Source of the DNA: Ophiura sarsii
Lineage: Eukaryota; Echinodermata; Ophiuroidea; Amphilepidida; Ophiuridae
NCBI GenBank assembly: GCA_035610835.1
Contig: CM069444.1
Coordinates: 4,515,172-4,579,171 of the forward strand
DNA length: 64,000 nt
Reading direction: 5' to 3'
This document shows positions 29,001 to 42,700 of the stretch, piece by piece (position 1 is the first letter of the stretch; the number at the start of each line of letters is the position of its first letter). Below the pieces are notes generated by a model, which was not told the DNA's origin, ran no database searches, and saw only the letters and a list, made by a program, of their open reading frames with translations. The position numbers and the translations under genes are program-made.

Positions 29001-32000
29001 TATTGATTTTGATGAGGTTGACAGAAAATGCTTGTTTATACGTAAAGAAACAAAAGGCCTTAGCAGGCCCGTAAGAAAATCTTCCCCGGAAAATTTGTAC
29101 ACAGATGAAAAAATTTCGCGCGCTACGCGCGCATTTGTCTTCCCAAAATGCAATATTCTTTGCTACAAGCTTGTTTAGAGCCAAAATATACCTCGATCGT
29201 GCAAAAAATAGGTGCAAATTCGAAAATTTTCGCGCGCTACGCCCGCATATTTGACTCACAAATATCTTCCGGTGATTTTTTTTGGAAAACGCCCCCCCTT
29301 TGAAAAAAGTGTCTTACGGCCCTGCTTAGACTCAGTAATGTGAAGAAAATGAGTTAAAAACGCAGCTAAAAATCAGACAAATTTCAACCCTAGCCAAAGG
29401 TCAGCCTCCTGGACCCCGAATACTTACGCTTCGCAAGCGCAAATGTCAGTTATCATTAACATATCGCGCCCCCCCCTTAAAAATACTGGATCCGCTAATG
29501 CTGTGCGCGCAAGGGCAATTGGTCCTGACACCTAAGCCAATACAATACAATCCCCCCCCCCTCCCCCCCCCCCCCCCCCCCCCATGTCCGCATCAAAGGA
29601 CCTCTATGGATTTGAATGGGAATCAGCCCAAGGGCTCCAAAAATGACACATGATTTTAAATGTAAACATATATTAACAAAACAGTAATGAGAGGTTAGTC
29701 TAATACATACATTTTTAAAATACGAGTATATACCAAAAAGCAACATACTAAATAATAGTTATATAATATTGGATGGCTTTGAGGGTGATACAAGAAAATA
29801 TTGCACGAGCTATAAAAAATATTGCACGAATCGGAGACGAGTGCAATATTTTTTATAGCGAGTGCAATATTTTCTTGTATCACCCGAAAATAAGACATTC
29901 AATATTATTTTTATTATTTATATAACAAACTGTTTTGATAGCACTTCAGAACTGCTTAAACTGGGGTACAACCAAGTTAAAAACTAAATAAGTTAGCCCG
30001 AACTGACCTTCTCTGCGTATGTACTCACGCGCACATCTTCTGCGCCGCGCCAAAAATATTGGACGGCAATATTTTTTGAATATTGGACGCACATCCGGGA
30101 ACTTGGTGGACAATATTCAATACGCACTTTTATTGTATCGTTTGGAAGGCCCATATAAATAATAATATATACGAGGGTCATTCAATAAGTTCTACCTCCT
30201 ACCTCATAACTTCACTGTTATAACTGTTATATAAGCCAGTCGTATGAAATATACTACAATTGTAGCATTGAACCTCAGCTACAAATCCACAGTAAATTGG
30301 TATGAGTACTAGCTTTACTTTTCTGGAGATGCAGTATAAACCAAACATCCATATAGTGCAACGGAAACGGATAAAAAAACAGCATAATATCTCCTAAGTG
30401 CTATTTATTTGGCTAATTCTAAGAGACAAAACTTACCCATCGGTCAATTAAAACCGTTCTAAATTACAGATATATCTTTATCAGACTATAAACAATAAAA
30501 GTGACTGATTTCTTAGGGGAAAATTCCCTCTAATTAGCCAGAACCAGACCAGAAAAGCCACTCATTTTAACCCTACCCCTAGAGAACTGCTGCAAAAACT
30601 CAAATTTGCTTTTCATAAGAAATAAGAGATTTTCAATACACAGGACTAAATGGATATATTTCAAGTCTCTCGAAGAGATAATTGTACACCATTGACTACC
30701 TGATTGACTATTCTAAAGGTTGCATATAAGGAAAACTCATAAAGTGACTATCATATTAAGGTTTAACACTAGAGGCATCACTGTGGATTGACTTGTTACA
30801 ACGAAATTTTGACTGAATAGCAGTATTCCGATATGCTAAAGACATAGCAATACGTTCGAGTTGATATTATACTATTTGCAAGCCTACAAAGGTTGATATT
30901 GCCTACAATCTGATTTATACATGAAAATACAGTATTGCATTCAGAAATCAACTATTGTTTTCTATTTTCAGTATTTAAATCGGGCTGTTATATCTGATCA
31001 TACAATACGGAGAGAAAACGAAAAAAACATATTTTTATCTTTAGGCTAATTTTCCGTGTCCGTTGTCCAAAATCTCTCTTTGGTTTTGTTCGCATCATAA
31101 CAAAAGTGAAACAGATATCATATATTATTTACTATAGATGTGTAGCTATGAATCAGAGCTACAATCCTGACAAATGTCATGAGGCTGACATTTATAATAG
31201 CGATGTTATGAGTGAGGAGGTAGAACTTATTGAATGACCCTCGTAATATCGGGGTTTTTTCTTTTTCTATTTCCATAGAAGACAATGATAAATCATTTTT
31301 TCTCTATAGCAGACAACATGGATAATATTATCATATTGAATACTATAGCAATATGGGAGCTGAATAAACTTACAACTTGTTATGGTTCTCTGGTTTAGGC
31401 CACGGTTTAGGCCTATGTTTTTATAATGTTTGTATCAAGTAGCCAGGCTACTTGTACTTTGTGTAGCCTTATAAATCCTACTCCCCTAACTATGTTATTT
31501 ATGAGTTTTTAGACCATTTAAAGATTGTTTTATACACTCTGAATACCGCTAAATACAAATACAGTTATACAGTGTGAGTAAAAAAAAGTGTACTCAACTT
31601 GAAGGATTTTTAAAAAGAAATATGAGCATTTGTCACCCAAATTATTTAATGGTAAACAAGACCTATTAATTAGCTTTAATAAGAATTTTATTTGGTTAGA
31701 ATTGGTTAAGAGAAACTCATTTTACGCGTAGTTGAATAAAAGTGGCCATTTTAGATCCGAACAAGGTACCATCTTCGAAGGTTCAAATTCAATATCATCA
31801 GGTATTATAAGCAATAACAAAATGTTCTAAAGTCTTCAGGTAATACGGCAACGTATTGACAATGCATGTAGAGCTTTGCGTCGAAGAAGGATCTCCAGGC
31901 GCGCCATCAACAGCATGAAAACCAGAGCGAGACTTTGTATCAACAATAATGGTGGTCACGTAGAAGGAAGAGCTGCTTGATTATTTGCCTATGATGGACT

Positions 32001-35000
32001 TATCTGAAAACAAATTGTCTTTAAGCATATTAAGAATGAATGTCCATGTAGAGAAAGAGAGAGAGAGAGACTTTTACTTTACTAGTCTTACTCTGGACAT
32101 CGATATTTTGACCGTATATTTTAACTGTATCGAGGACAATATTTACTTAATCGAATATATTTATGAAAAATAGGTGCAATCGGGTGTCCCTAAAAAAGGG
32201 TGCACGTGTTTACCCAACTTGTTGACCATGAAGTTCTAATATTTGGCGTAAGTTGTTTACACATATTGATAGACTAAACAACTGGCTTTCAGATGCTTCT
32301 TATTTCATATGATTCGGATTTGTCAATCCTGAGATATGGACAATTAGCTAGAGCTACCCAGAATCGACGTTGTGCCACTTTACAGTTTCAAAGGTTTACT
32401 CCTAAGATACAACTTCCACTTGTACGATTGCCCTTTAACCAGTGTTATGCAAAATAAAATGTTTGTATTGAGATTGAACCGGTTTAAATAATAGAATGAG
32501 TGCCTGTGTATCCAAGCAGAACTGAATATAAAGATGTTTGATACATGATTCGAACCAGTCCTTTTGACGAGGTTTCACAAAGTGTTTTTTGGGCCTACAT
32601 TTTTAAAACAAGACCATATGACCATGATGACTGGGTGGGGCCTCAATTTTCATTAGAAGAGGGTGTTCATGGTCTTAAAATATCATGAAACGAGATGTCC
32701 AGCAGAAGTCACCAGAGAGTTTGCCATTCATTTCCCAAACACTCACGTACCATCTAGGAATAAACCTACAAAGGAGTATTAGAAATAATTGGTAGATGGT
32801 ATACAAGCACCAATATGAATAAAGAACATTCTGGAAGACTAAGATATGAAAAGTGACAGGACACAGTAACACATTGATAACGTACGGCGTGCACTTCAGG
32901 GGATCCCAGAATAACTGCTCGTATAAATCCCTTACCACATATTCCAAAGACATCATTTTTGTTCCTCAGCCTCTTTTAAACAATTATGGTCAAATGCACA
33001 CCCCAATGTTTCAAACCCGGTTTCAAAACGATTGATGCCCATGGATAGACCAATGTTAGTATCGTTTTGACGCTCATAATCATTCTTTCTGTAAAAGTGG
33101 CACAACATCGATTTGGGGTAACTTTGCTAAACTGGGTGTATCTCAGGATTGACAAATTCAAATCAGATAAAATAAACGGCATCTAAAAGCTAAGTGTTTC
33201 CCCTTTCCTTGTGTATAAACATATTGCGCCAAATCTTAGGACTTCGTGGTCAACAAGTTGCGCAAACATGTGCACCCTTTTTTTAGGGACACCCTGTATA
33301 TTTTATACAATATCAGATAGTCACTCGTTTGGCCATTTTTTATTCCACGTCCTCGTCTTGTCTATCATGTTTATGAAATCTATGGATCATTTTAAATCCT
33401 TGCAATTACTTTAACTCACAAGTGGTGTTAATATTTTATCTTTATTTCATGTTAAATAATGAGGAGAAATTCTGAACAAGGCTATTATTTATTTAATTGG
33501 TTTAATAAATAGACTGTTTAATCCTTTACATGTTAATCCTACACATTATTAAGCGCTCATTGAGCGTGAAGACACAAATTTGTTCGTTTTTTTTACAGAA
33601 ATATCTACTAAACGGTACCATATATTGTCGTGATTCCTTTTGCCGATGATAGCTGATAAATGGCGTTATTGATTACATTATTGGTTGCCTTAATTTTGTG
33701 GTCAGAAATATTTTTTATTTATTTTTCGATCAGAGTACACTTTTTTGGACTAACCCTGTATACCAATCATTATTGACATGCTCTGGCAGAATGTGTCAAT
33801 TGTTTTTAGAGATGTTACAAACATTCATCATGGGCTGATTCCCATTCAAATCCATAGAGGTCCTTTACGCCACTACTGTAGGGACATTACAGTACCTAAT
33901 CGTGATGTTGTTAACAATATTGTAATATTTTATCATACTCAAATAAAATAATCTATAATACTGCACCCTTATATTTATTTATATTTATCTTTTCCTAAGG
34001 CCAAAAGGGTTTAGATCGCGAGCGATCTGAAAAAGGGTACCTGGCTGCTGAAAATTAGTAACTCCCACAATACAGATACCTCAAAAATACACTACAACAA
34101 CAAGTACCGTATACACTATACGAAAAATATTATTTGTAAATAAATCTTCACTTGATTCTGTTCCGTGCTCACAGTGTCAAGCGGGGCCGAAGGCACCGTA
34201 CGCGGATAGCCCGCCGCTAGCCGCTAGTAAGAAAAGGAGACGCAGGCCGCCTGCGGCCGAGGCGACTAAACCCGGCTTGTTACGAACCGATTTAAGTTAG
34301 GTCCAATTTAGATGAGCCCTAGAATTTGCGAACTCAACCCCTATTTTGCGCGAACTCTACCCCTATCGTAGAGGGCGCTGTTGTACCTAGGATGCGTGTT
34401 TTTTTTTCAGCAAGCTAGATGGTTCGCCGCCAAAAATATGCGATCTCTACCACTATCGCATTACTAAGCAAAGCTCTGTTAGCAAAATAATATTGTTTCC
34501 AAGAGAATCGGCATATCGGTGTTATTCGTCGTGTGAAGCATTTTTCTTCCTTATCCCACTATGATGTTATCCTAAATCCAATGCTCATGTGATTACTCAT
34601 TTTGATTATGCCAGCCCAGTATGGTCCATATCAAGCAACACAACCGTTTAGCCAGAACAATAGTATCTGCTAATTATCTGAACACCAATAAATGGCATGA
34701 TGAACTGCCTCGTGCTACTAAGTGATAGGTGGAAAATTCAAATAATAATAATAATAATAATAATAATGTGGATTTATAATGCGCACTAATCCACCAACAA
34801 TTGGTGCTCGAGGCGCGATACAAAAAATAACTTACATTACAACATACAATTTTGTAATCTACAATAATTTAACTAAATACAACTTAATAGTATAATAATT
34901 ATGTCAATAAAAAGCATCCTTTGTCAAATGAGTTTTTAAAGATGTCTTGAACTGTGCCAGGGATGTGCATGATATAACATGAATGGGTAAGGCGTCCAGA

Positions 35001-36761
35001 GACGTGGCGCTGCAATTGAAAAAGCTCTGTCCCCCCAAGAGTGTTTGGAACGAGGTTCACATAGAAGTGACTTGTCGCTGGAACGGAGTGTACGAGTAGG
35101 TATGTATGGTTTATGTGATATACTGCGGTGCCATATGTCATTTAAAGCCTTAAAAACAAAAACAAATGCTTATTATTGCATTCAAATGTGTGAAAAATGT
35201 GTGCCCTTTTTGGTCGCAGAGAATTTTAGGCATGGGGTAGGGTCGAACGTACATTTGTGTGAATTATGTAATTTTTCAAGAGGATGGACTATCTTAAATT
35301 GGCCGATTGCAATAATGTCAATATGTTAACGATTGAGGATAGGAGTCAATCTGAAAAGATTGATAAATAGATTTAAATTTATTTTTTGATTCACTTTTAC
35401 ACTTTTTGTAGACTGATTAATATACCATTCAATCAAGTGTTACTTTTATTGTACCACCAAATGACATACAGACTAATAAGTGTCCCAAAATGATTAGTAC
35501 CCATATCGATGCCCACGGTTCATTAATCTTTATTATCATAATCCCTTTGCCGAAAAGGTGAAATCACCATGTCTTGCACAATGAAGTGAAACCTCGGTTA
35601 ACAAGTCCGATATTCATGATTTAAATTTAAATAAATGGGGACCATATGTCAAAAATGTTTAAAAAAAAGAACCTAAATCTTGTTGATTTTCATGATGATC
35701 ACAGTTAATGAACTTTAAACATCGATGGGTAGGCCTACTATCATTTTGTGACAGCCTGTATATGTTGCATATGGATGGATTGAGTTTTTCAAGCGAACAT
35801 TTAAAGTCTTTTTTTCAATCGTTACGGATTTGTCCCTAATTGCAGTCGGCAAAAGATGGAAAAACAAAGCAAATCAATCCATCGATTGAATATTTAATCT
35901 GAAAACAATTGTCACTAATTTCAATCGATTGAGAATCACTCCTTATCAAATGACTCTTTTGAATTGATTTTGTCATTTTGTTTCATGAATTGATAACTAA
36001 ATTTACAAATAATGTCAGTTGCCGTGACTGACAGATTCCTTTGCCGTTAGTTATCATTACGTCAATGCGTGGCTGCGGCATAATAATGAATAGCACTATT
36101 GGAATGGTGATGTCGGGTATTTCATATTCATTACACGGTTGGTTTCACACATGCATTTTAAACACACAAAGTCTGTAAAAACCACCCCCGGAAACCAACC
36201 TTTCTCTGACCTACTCGTCCTTTATCTACTACAAGGTATTTACATGGCAGGTAATGGTATTTACAATTATAGTATCGGCTTTACTTGCCGTTTTACACCA
36301 AGAACATGCCCCTTTTTCCCCATCGACCAAAGTAAGTTTATAAATAGTTTAACATTTCATACATCAATTTTGACTTGGCTAAAAGGCATGTCTACAATTA
36401 GTAGTGTCGAGTCCAAGAAACGAAAATGTTTAAAGAATAGGCCAGTTTTGTGCTAAAGGTCGAAAATACAAATTGGTATGAGTAGAAGAAAGCTGTGAGT
36501 CCATGTTAAAGGAAAGGAGAAAGCAAAGGGGAAACCCGTACCTTGATGATGGCCAGATTCGTAATACCGGGACGCTAAATTCTCATAAGGGAAAAAAATA
36601 ATACCTAGGCCGAAAAGATTAAGGATTGTGCATTATTTGTTGACTGTATTTTTTGGGGGGACTGCGAAATTTTATGACCGTGCGAAATTTTGTGACCGTG
36701 CGATATTTTGTGACCGTGCGAAATTTTGTGATCGTGCGAAAAAATTTTTGACACTACCCCC

Positions 36762-36796
<35 letters not shown>

Positions 36797-39700
36797 ACAC
36801 TTACGTGAAATTCACGAGGTGACTGACTGGGGAAAAATTTGGGGCAACCTTTTACGAAAATTTACTGTCGGGACGACATACTTCTGCCCCCCCTGGCTCA
36901 CATGCCGCGGTACGCGCCTGCGTGGGTCCAGTTTCAGAAGTGACAATCATCCTATAAAAAGAGGTTTGCATTACTGTTTAGAATGATCAGATTCGTACTT
37001 TTCAATAGGGATGAGTGTGGAAGCGGGAATAAAACGCAAAGATTCACCGCCCACTCTCAAAAGGTTGCCCCCCCCCCCCCCCTGATGCCAAACCCCCACG
37101 AAATGAAATGACAAACACAAAACACAGGTATGTTTCCTTAATTCTCCCCCACCCCAAAGAACCCTATAGATAGTTACGCCACTATTATATGTTGTTGGTG
37201 TGTTTTAATAACATGACCACTTCATGCTGTCCTTGATTTACAGACATACCATTACAACATGAGACTAAAATACCTAAATGTATTTAGGTCTCAGATTACA
37301 AGATCAATTTCGCTCAAAAAGCGCCAATTTGGTTCAAAGCGAGGTTACATCGTTCATAGTAATGGCTAACGTAATACAGCACGCACCGTCTGTATGATCC
37401 GAATCATGTGACAGTGATTGATCACATCTTCGTCAGCTTCATTAGCTTCCAGTATAATATTTTATTTCAAATGTATTAAATAGAAGGCTTTGCATGATTG
37501 CTCTCCAGTTTACGTGCAAAATTTTCTTTACGCCAAACAAAAAAGAATATTTGTCAAAGGAAGAAATATCGGCAAACCAGTTTTGTTGGGCAGTATCCTG
37601 AATACGTTGCTTAAACATACTTAAATACATATTTACGTCACCAACACCTTGATTATACCATACATGTCCAAATCCATGATTAAAAAGTATAGATTTGATC
37701 TCAGTGGCCCACGTTAGCGAACCTCTCTCCTAAAGATAAACAAGCATATCATAACTTTTCTTTGGTAAACGGTCATCTCCCATACTTGCAGTTTTAACCA
37801 AAATGTGATAAAGTTGATAATACAATGTACATAAAGGGGATACATGTATCTGCCACGCTGGCCAATTGCTGCATTATTTGTAGAATTTTGAGAGATTTGT
37901 AGAACTATACTTGCAGGCCTTGTATTGAACTTTTTCAAGACATTCATAACGCTTAAAACCCTATATATCTGAGCCGATGTTAAAATGGGTAGAATAGCAG
38001 CATACTGTAAACAAAAATGGACGCCTCAAAAGGTGTTCTGGCTATTAACACCAATTGGTGTTCTATGATTTTAAACTTTTATATTGAAAATATTTACACA
38101 TATTATCAGTTTTCTCTTATTTAAATAGTATCCTATATCCACAAATATTTGAAAAACATCAAAATCAATATTATCATTACAGGATTAAGTCAGCTGAAAA
38201 TTGAACGTGTTCTATTTTGAACACCGTGTTAAACAAAGGAACACCTTTCTTACACCTTTCATAACACCTTTTCTGTAACAGTTTGGGAACACCAATGTGT
38301 TCTAGAGCACGTCTGTGAACACCTTGGATTCTCTTGTATGTTGGTAATGGTCATTGATGTGACTTTCCTGAAATGTAGGTCTTTCTGACGCCGATGACAC
38401 GGAACTTTGCTGTAGATTGTGTTGCTGATGCGTTTTCAAACGTTTTGTCGAGCCTGCATGTGTACAATGGTGTACATAACCTGGGGCCTACCTATTTATC
38501 TCAGATTTTGATACCGTATGTCTGTCCAAGAGCTGGTTTGAGATCTTCCAACGACACTTTCCACCTTGTTGTACCTTTCAACAAACATACCAAGACTGAA
38601 ACCGCTTTCTCATATATCGGTCCAAGGCTGTGGAATGATCTCCCACTCTCCATGCGCACCGCATGCAGTGTCAAATCTTTTTAAAAAGATGCTTAAAACT
38701 CATCTATTTCCGCAGGTGTAATTTGTTGGTCAATTTCGGATGCAAATGCACCCTTTTATATAAAAAAATGTGTGTGTTTTTAATCCATGCTTTTTAATGC
38801 TTAAATTGTATCTGTATATTATTACATTGTACATGTATATTTAATTATCTTTTAACCTATCTTTAATGTACTTTGTACTTTGATTGGTATTTTTTATTAT
38901 GCCTATCTTTTATATTATATAATTCCTGTACAGCGCATTGATCGTGTTTTTTTAAATGCGCTTAATAAATCACGTTTTCATTCATTCATTCATTCATTGA
39001 AAAATCGGCCGTAAACCTGCACATCTTTTTCTATATACATGTACGTACAGTTTCCACAATAATATAATATAATTTAGTAAAGGGTCCGGATCAAAAATAT
39101 TGTATCCAAACATTATTGAACATTTTGTTAAACTGAGATCAATTCCAAAAATGATATTTAAAAAGATCTCAACACTAGTCCAAAAACGTTTAACATGTTC
39201 ACACTCGTAAAACAGATGAATTAAACTTTCAACATTCCCATTACAAAACGTACAATTTGGTGAATCAATTAAACCAATTCTATGAACGAATTTATTCGTT
39301 GGCAACCGCCTATGTAACAACAAAAATTGAAATGATCTGGTAGGAATATCCAATGCACATTTTAATGCAATCGTAAAAGATAAGGCCACATTTCTTCATT
39401 AACTTGAATATCATTTTCCCACTTTTTAATTGTTTTTTCGGGACGTTCGCACTTTTACTTAATTATAACATCATAAGTCATTTTAACAATTCTCTTAGCT
39501 TGAAATAATCTATCATTTACAGTATTTGTATCATCATTTAACAAACATACATTATTTGTAAACATAAGTCTTTTCCAATTTTTAGGAATTGCCCTAATTA
39601 ACCCATGTTTTCAAGTTCAGATAAAGTATTTTTCTTCCAAAAACCTTCATTTTTATCATCGTTTAAACCTTTTTATCCATGAAATTTTTAAAGCATGGCA

Positions 39701-42700
39701 AAAAGATCCATAATCAGTCATTTTTAATCCCCCGTTTTCATACGAATTATATAGTATACGAATATAGTATGTTTCTTTTGATTTTATCTGGTTTTTTCTT
39801 CCAAATAAATCCAAAAAACTCCCTCTCAACCTTTTTAATGAAATCTTTACTTGTATTTGGAAGAACTGTGGACACATATGTCAATTTTGGCAATGCCAGC
39901 GTTTTAACTAATAGAATTTTACCTTGAATGGATAAATTCCTCATATGCCATACTTTTAAACAGTTCTGAATTTGTTTCAGTTTGTCATTGTAATTATAAT
40001 GTACCATCTCTGTTAAATCAAGACTAAAAACTATACCAAGAGATTTAAAGTTACTTTCATTCCACTTCAGCTTTGTTTGAATTTCAAAATTATTTCTTAT
40101 ATTTTTCAAAATGCCTAATTTTATGACTTCTGATTTATCATAATTTATACTTAAACCCGAACACCTTTTATACCTATCAAGAATTTCTATAACCTTTAAC
40201 AGAGTGTATCATCTGCATATTGACTTATTTTTGTTTCAATACCATTCATTTTGTAACCCTTTACACTATCTTCATTCCTTATAGCAGTACTCATTATTTC
40301 TGCGGCTAAAATAAACAGGTACGGACTTCAAGGATCTCCTTGTCTAACACCACGCGAAAGTTTAAACTAATTGGAAGTAAAACCATTATTAATAATACAG
40401 CCATCAATGTTGGTGTAAAAGAGCCTAATCCAATTACATATATCTTCTGGAAAGCCATAATATTTGAAAACTTTGACTATAAAATCCCACTCAAGTTTAT
40501 CAAAAGCCTTTTCAAAATCAATAGAAAAAAATCATACCAGACATTTTATGACTTTTAGCATGTTCTATAATATCAATAGTTTTTCTAATATTTTCCCCAA
40601 TATAATGCCCTTTCATGAATCCTGTTTGGTCGCTATGAATAATTGAAGACAGTACCTCTTTAATACGACAAGCAATTGCCTTTGACGCTATTTTATAATC
40701 AACGAAAGGTCTATATTGTTGGTCGTTTTCTTCTAGAGGGGCAGTGAAAAACATTCTTTGAGGTCATAACATTCAATCATAGAATCGGAAGATGATAACT
40801 TTTGATCATTTTTCCTTGATGAGCAATTCAATCTCTTAGCAACTTTGATAAATTCTATGGTGAATAAGTGTGGTGATAGTTTTTCTAGTTTTTCTATGCC
40901 GGGGAGGGGGGCTTTGTTGATATATCATCAGAGGTTTAATAGGGTTTGTGCTTAATAAATAATCTCAAATCACGGTCTCAACTATCATGAACCCTAAAGA
41001 TGACGAAAAAACCGAGCCCTTTGATAAAAGATATATTGAAACCTTTTACTGGCGTATACTTATAGGTCGAAAAGTGAACTTTGTATTCTTCCATGGAATC
41101 GATGTATTACATCAGTCATCAAAAAAATTAACTATACAGGTAATAAATGGGCTTCTAATTTTAAGGATATATATCCTTCCTAACAATATTGAATTATAAA
41201 GTTGTTGAAAATGTTGTCTTCTTTAATATGAGATATTGCACGCTAAGATCGGGTGATTATTGAGGAAGTGACACTCCAAAATGTAAGAAGAAGTCCGATT
41301 TTCATTTTCACATTTTTGTTTTCTACACGCGGATCCATCTACAGGTACCTTATCGATTTCCGGTAGTGCAATTGGGGGATGCATGCGCTGGTTGGCGCTA
41401 CCTGTCAAACTCTCCCCCGTGTTGAAATGTAATGTGAAAATGAAATTGTGACTTTACCTTACATTTTGGATTGTCACTTCTTCAATATTCAACCGATCTT
41501 AGCGTGTAATATCTCATATTAAAGAAGATACATTTTTAACAACTTTATAATTTAATATTTTTAAGTAGGATATATACAAGGTGTATAAAAAACGCAACAC
41601 CTTTTGGCGAGTAGGCCTACTGTACCTTACAGCAATTCACATGTCGCAAGGTAGATATCCTGTTAAGGAGTGTTCATAAATACTTTGGTGGGGGTAGAAA
41701 AAAAAGAGTGGGGGATCAGAAAAAAGGTTCTCGTTGGGGGATCAAAAAATGGGTATTTGTTACCAGTGGCGTAGCCAGAGGGTAATATTGACTGCCGTGT
41801 CGGTTGAGATTGGCACTGTCGGTTCATTTGACAAGAGAAATCATGGAATGACACGCAGGTGTCCCCAAAAGGCAATAATTGTTTGGAACAAGCTTGTTTA
41901 GTGCCAACATGTACCTCAATCATAGCATAAGTAAGAGTGAAGTCGACAATTTTCTCGCGCTACACTTTCATTTCACTTTCATTTCTTGACCACCCCAATA
42001 TAAAAAAACGAGCTCCTTCACTGTTTTTGACAAAGCAGCATTTTGAAAGAGTTGTTCAATTGAGAGGAAACCAAGGACTACTATTACATTTTAATACCAA
42101 CTAATATTTATGGAACAATACAAATTGAAACATAAACTTGGATATTGAATGTAAAAAACTCAAATCAGCTTAAATTGTTGAATACTAGTATTCAGTTAAA
42201 ACTTGACAGCCATAGTTCTTTACACAATGACGGCAGGAGCAGGGGGTGGGGGTTAAGAGGGGGTTTCATCAAATGATCTTGTGAAGGGATCATATAGAAG
42301 CCAAATATGACCTTCACATATTTTGTTTGACTTTTCAATTGTGTTATAATATATATCTGTTATTTATATACAATATTGTTATTGTTTCTGTTATAGATTA
42401 AAGATACTGAACGGACAGGGGGATAAAAAGGTTCTTAAGAGGGGATCAAGAAAAAATACACCATATTTTGAACACTCCCTTAGCGGTATGTTTACGTCTA
42501 GTGGCTATCGCAAGTCAATACAGCGATTTCGGTTATAAAATCGCTGAGATTTTACGGATATGATCATGAGTCGATAGCTTGAAAACACAGATTACATCGT
42601 TCATCCTGCATACCTGTTATTCTTGTCCGCCATATTACGGACTGACATGCTCGCTCCTCAGATCTTACACCGTTAGGGCCTACACTTTTTCTTGTGGTGT

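Larger units (their letters stand above)
31570..33758. mobile_element. TA-flanked Tc1/mariner-like element containing a nested second element
   Basis: Left CAGTGTGAGTAAAAAAAAGT and right (reverse complement) CAGGGTTAGTCCAAAAAAGT continue with a shared GTACTC; TA flanks both ends. A transposase C-terminal remnant lies at 31838-31980, and another element occupies about 32178-33296. Confidence 0.7.
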
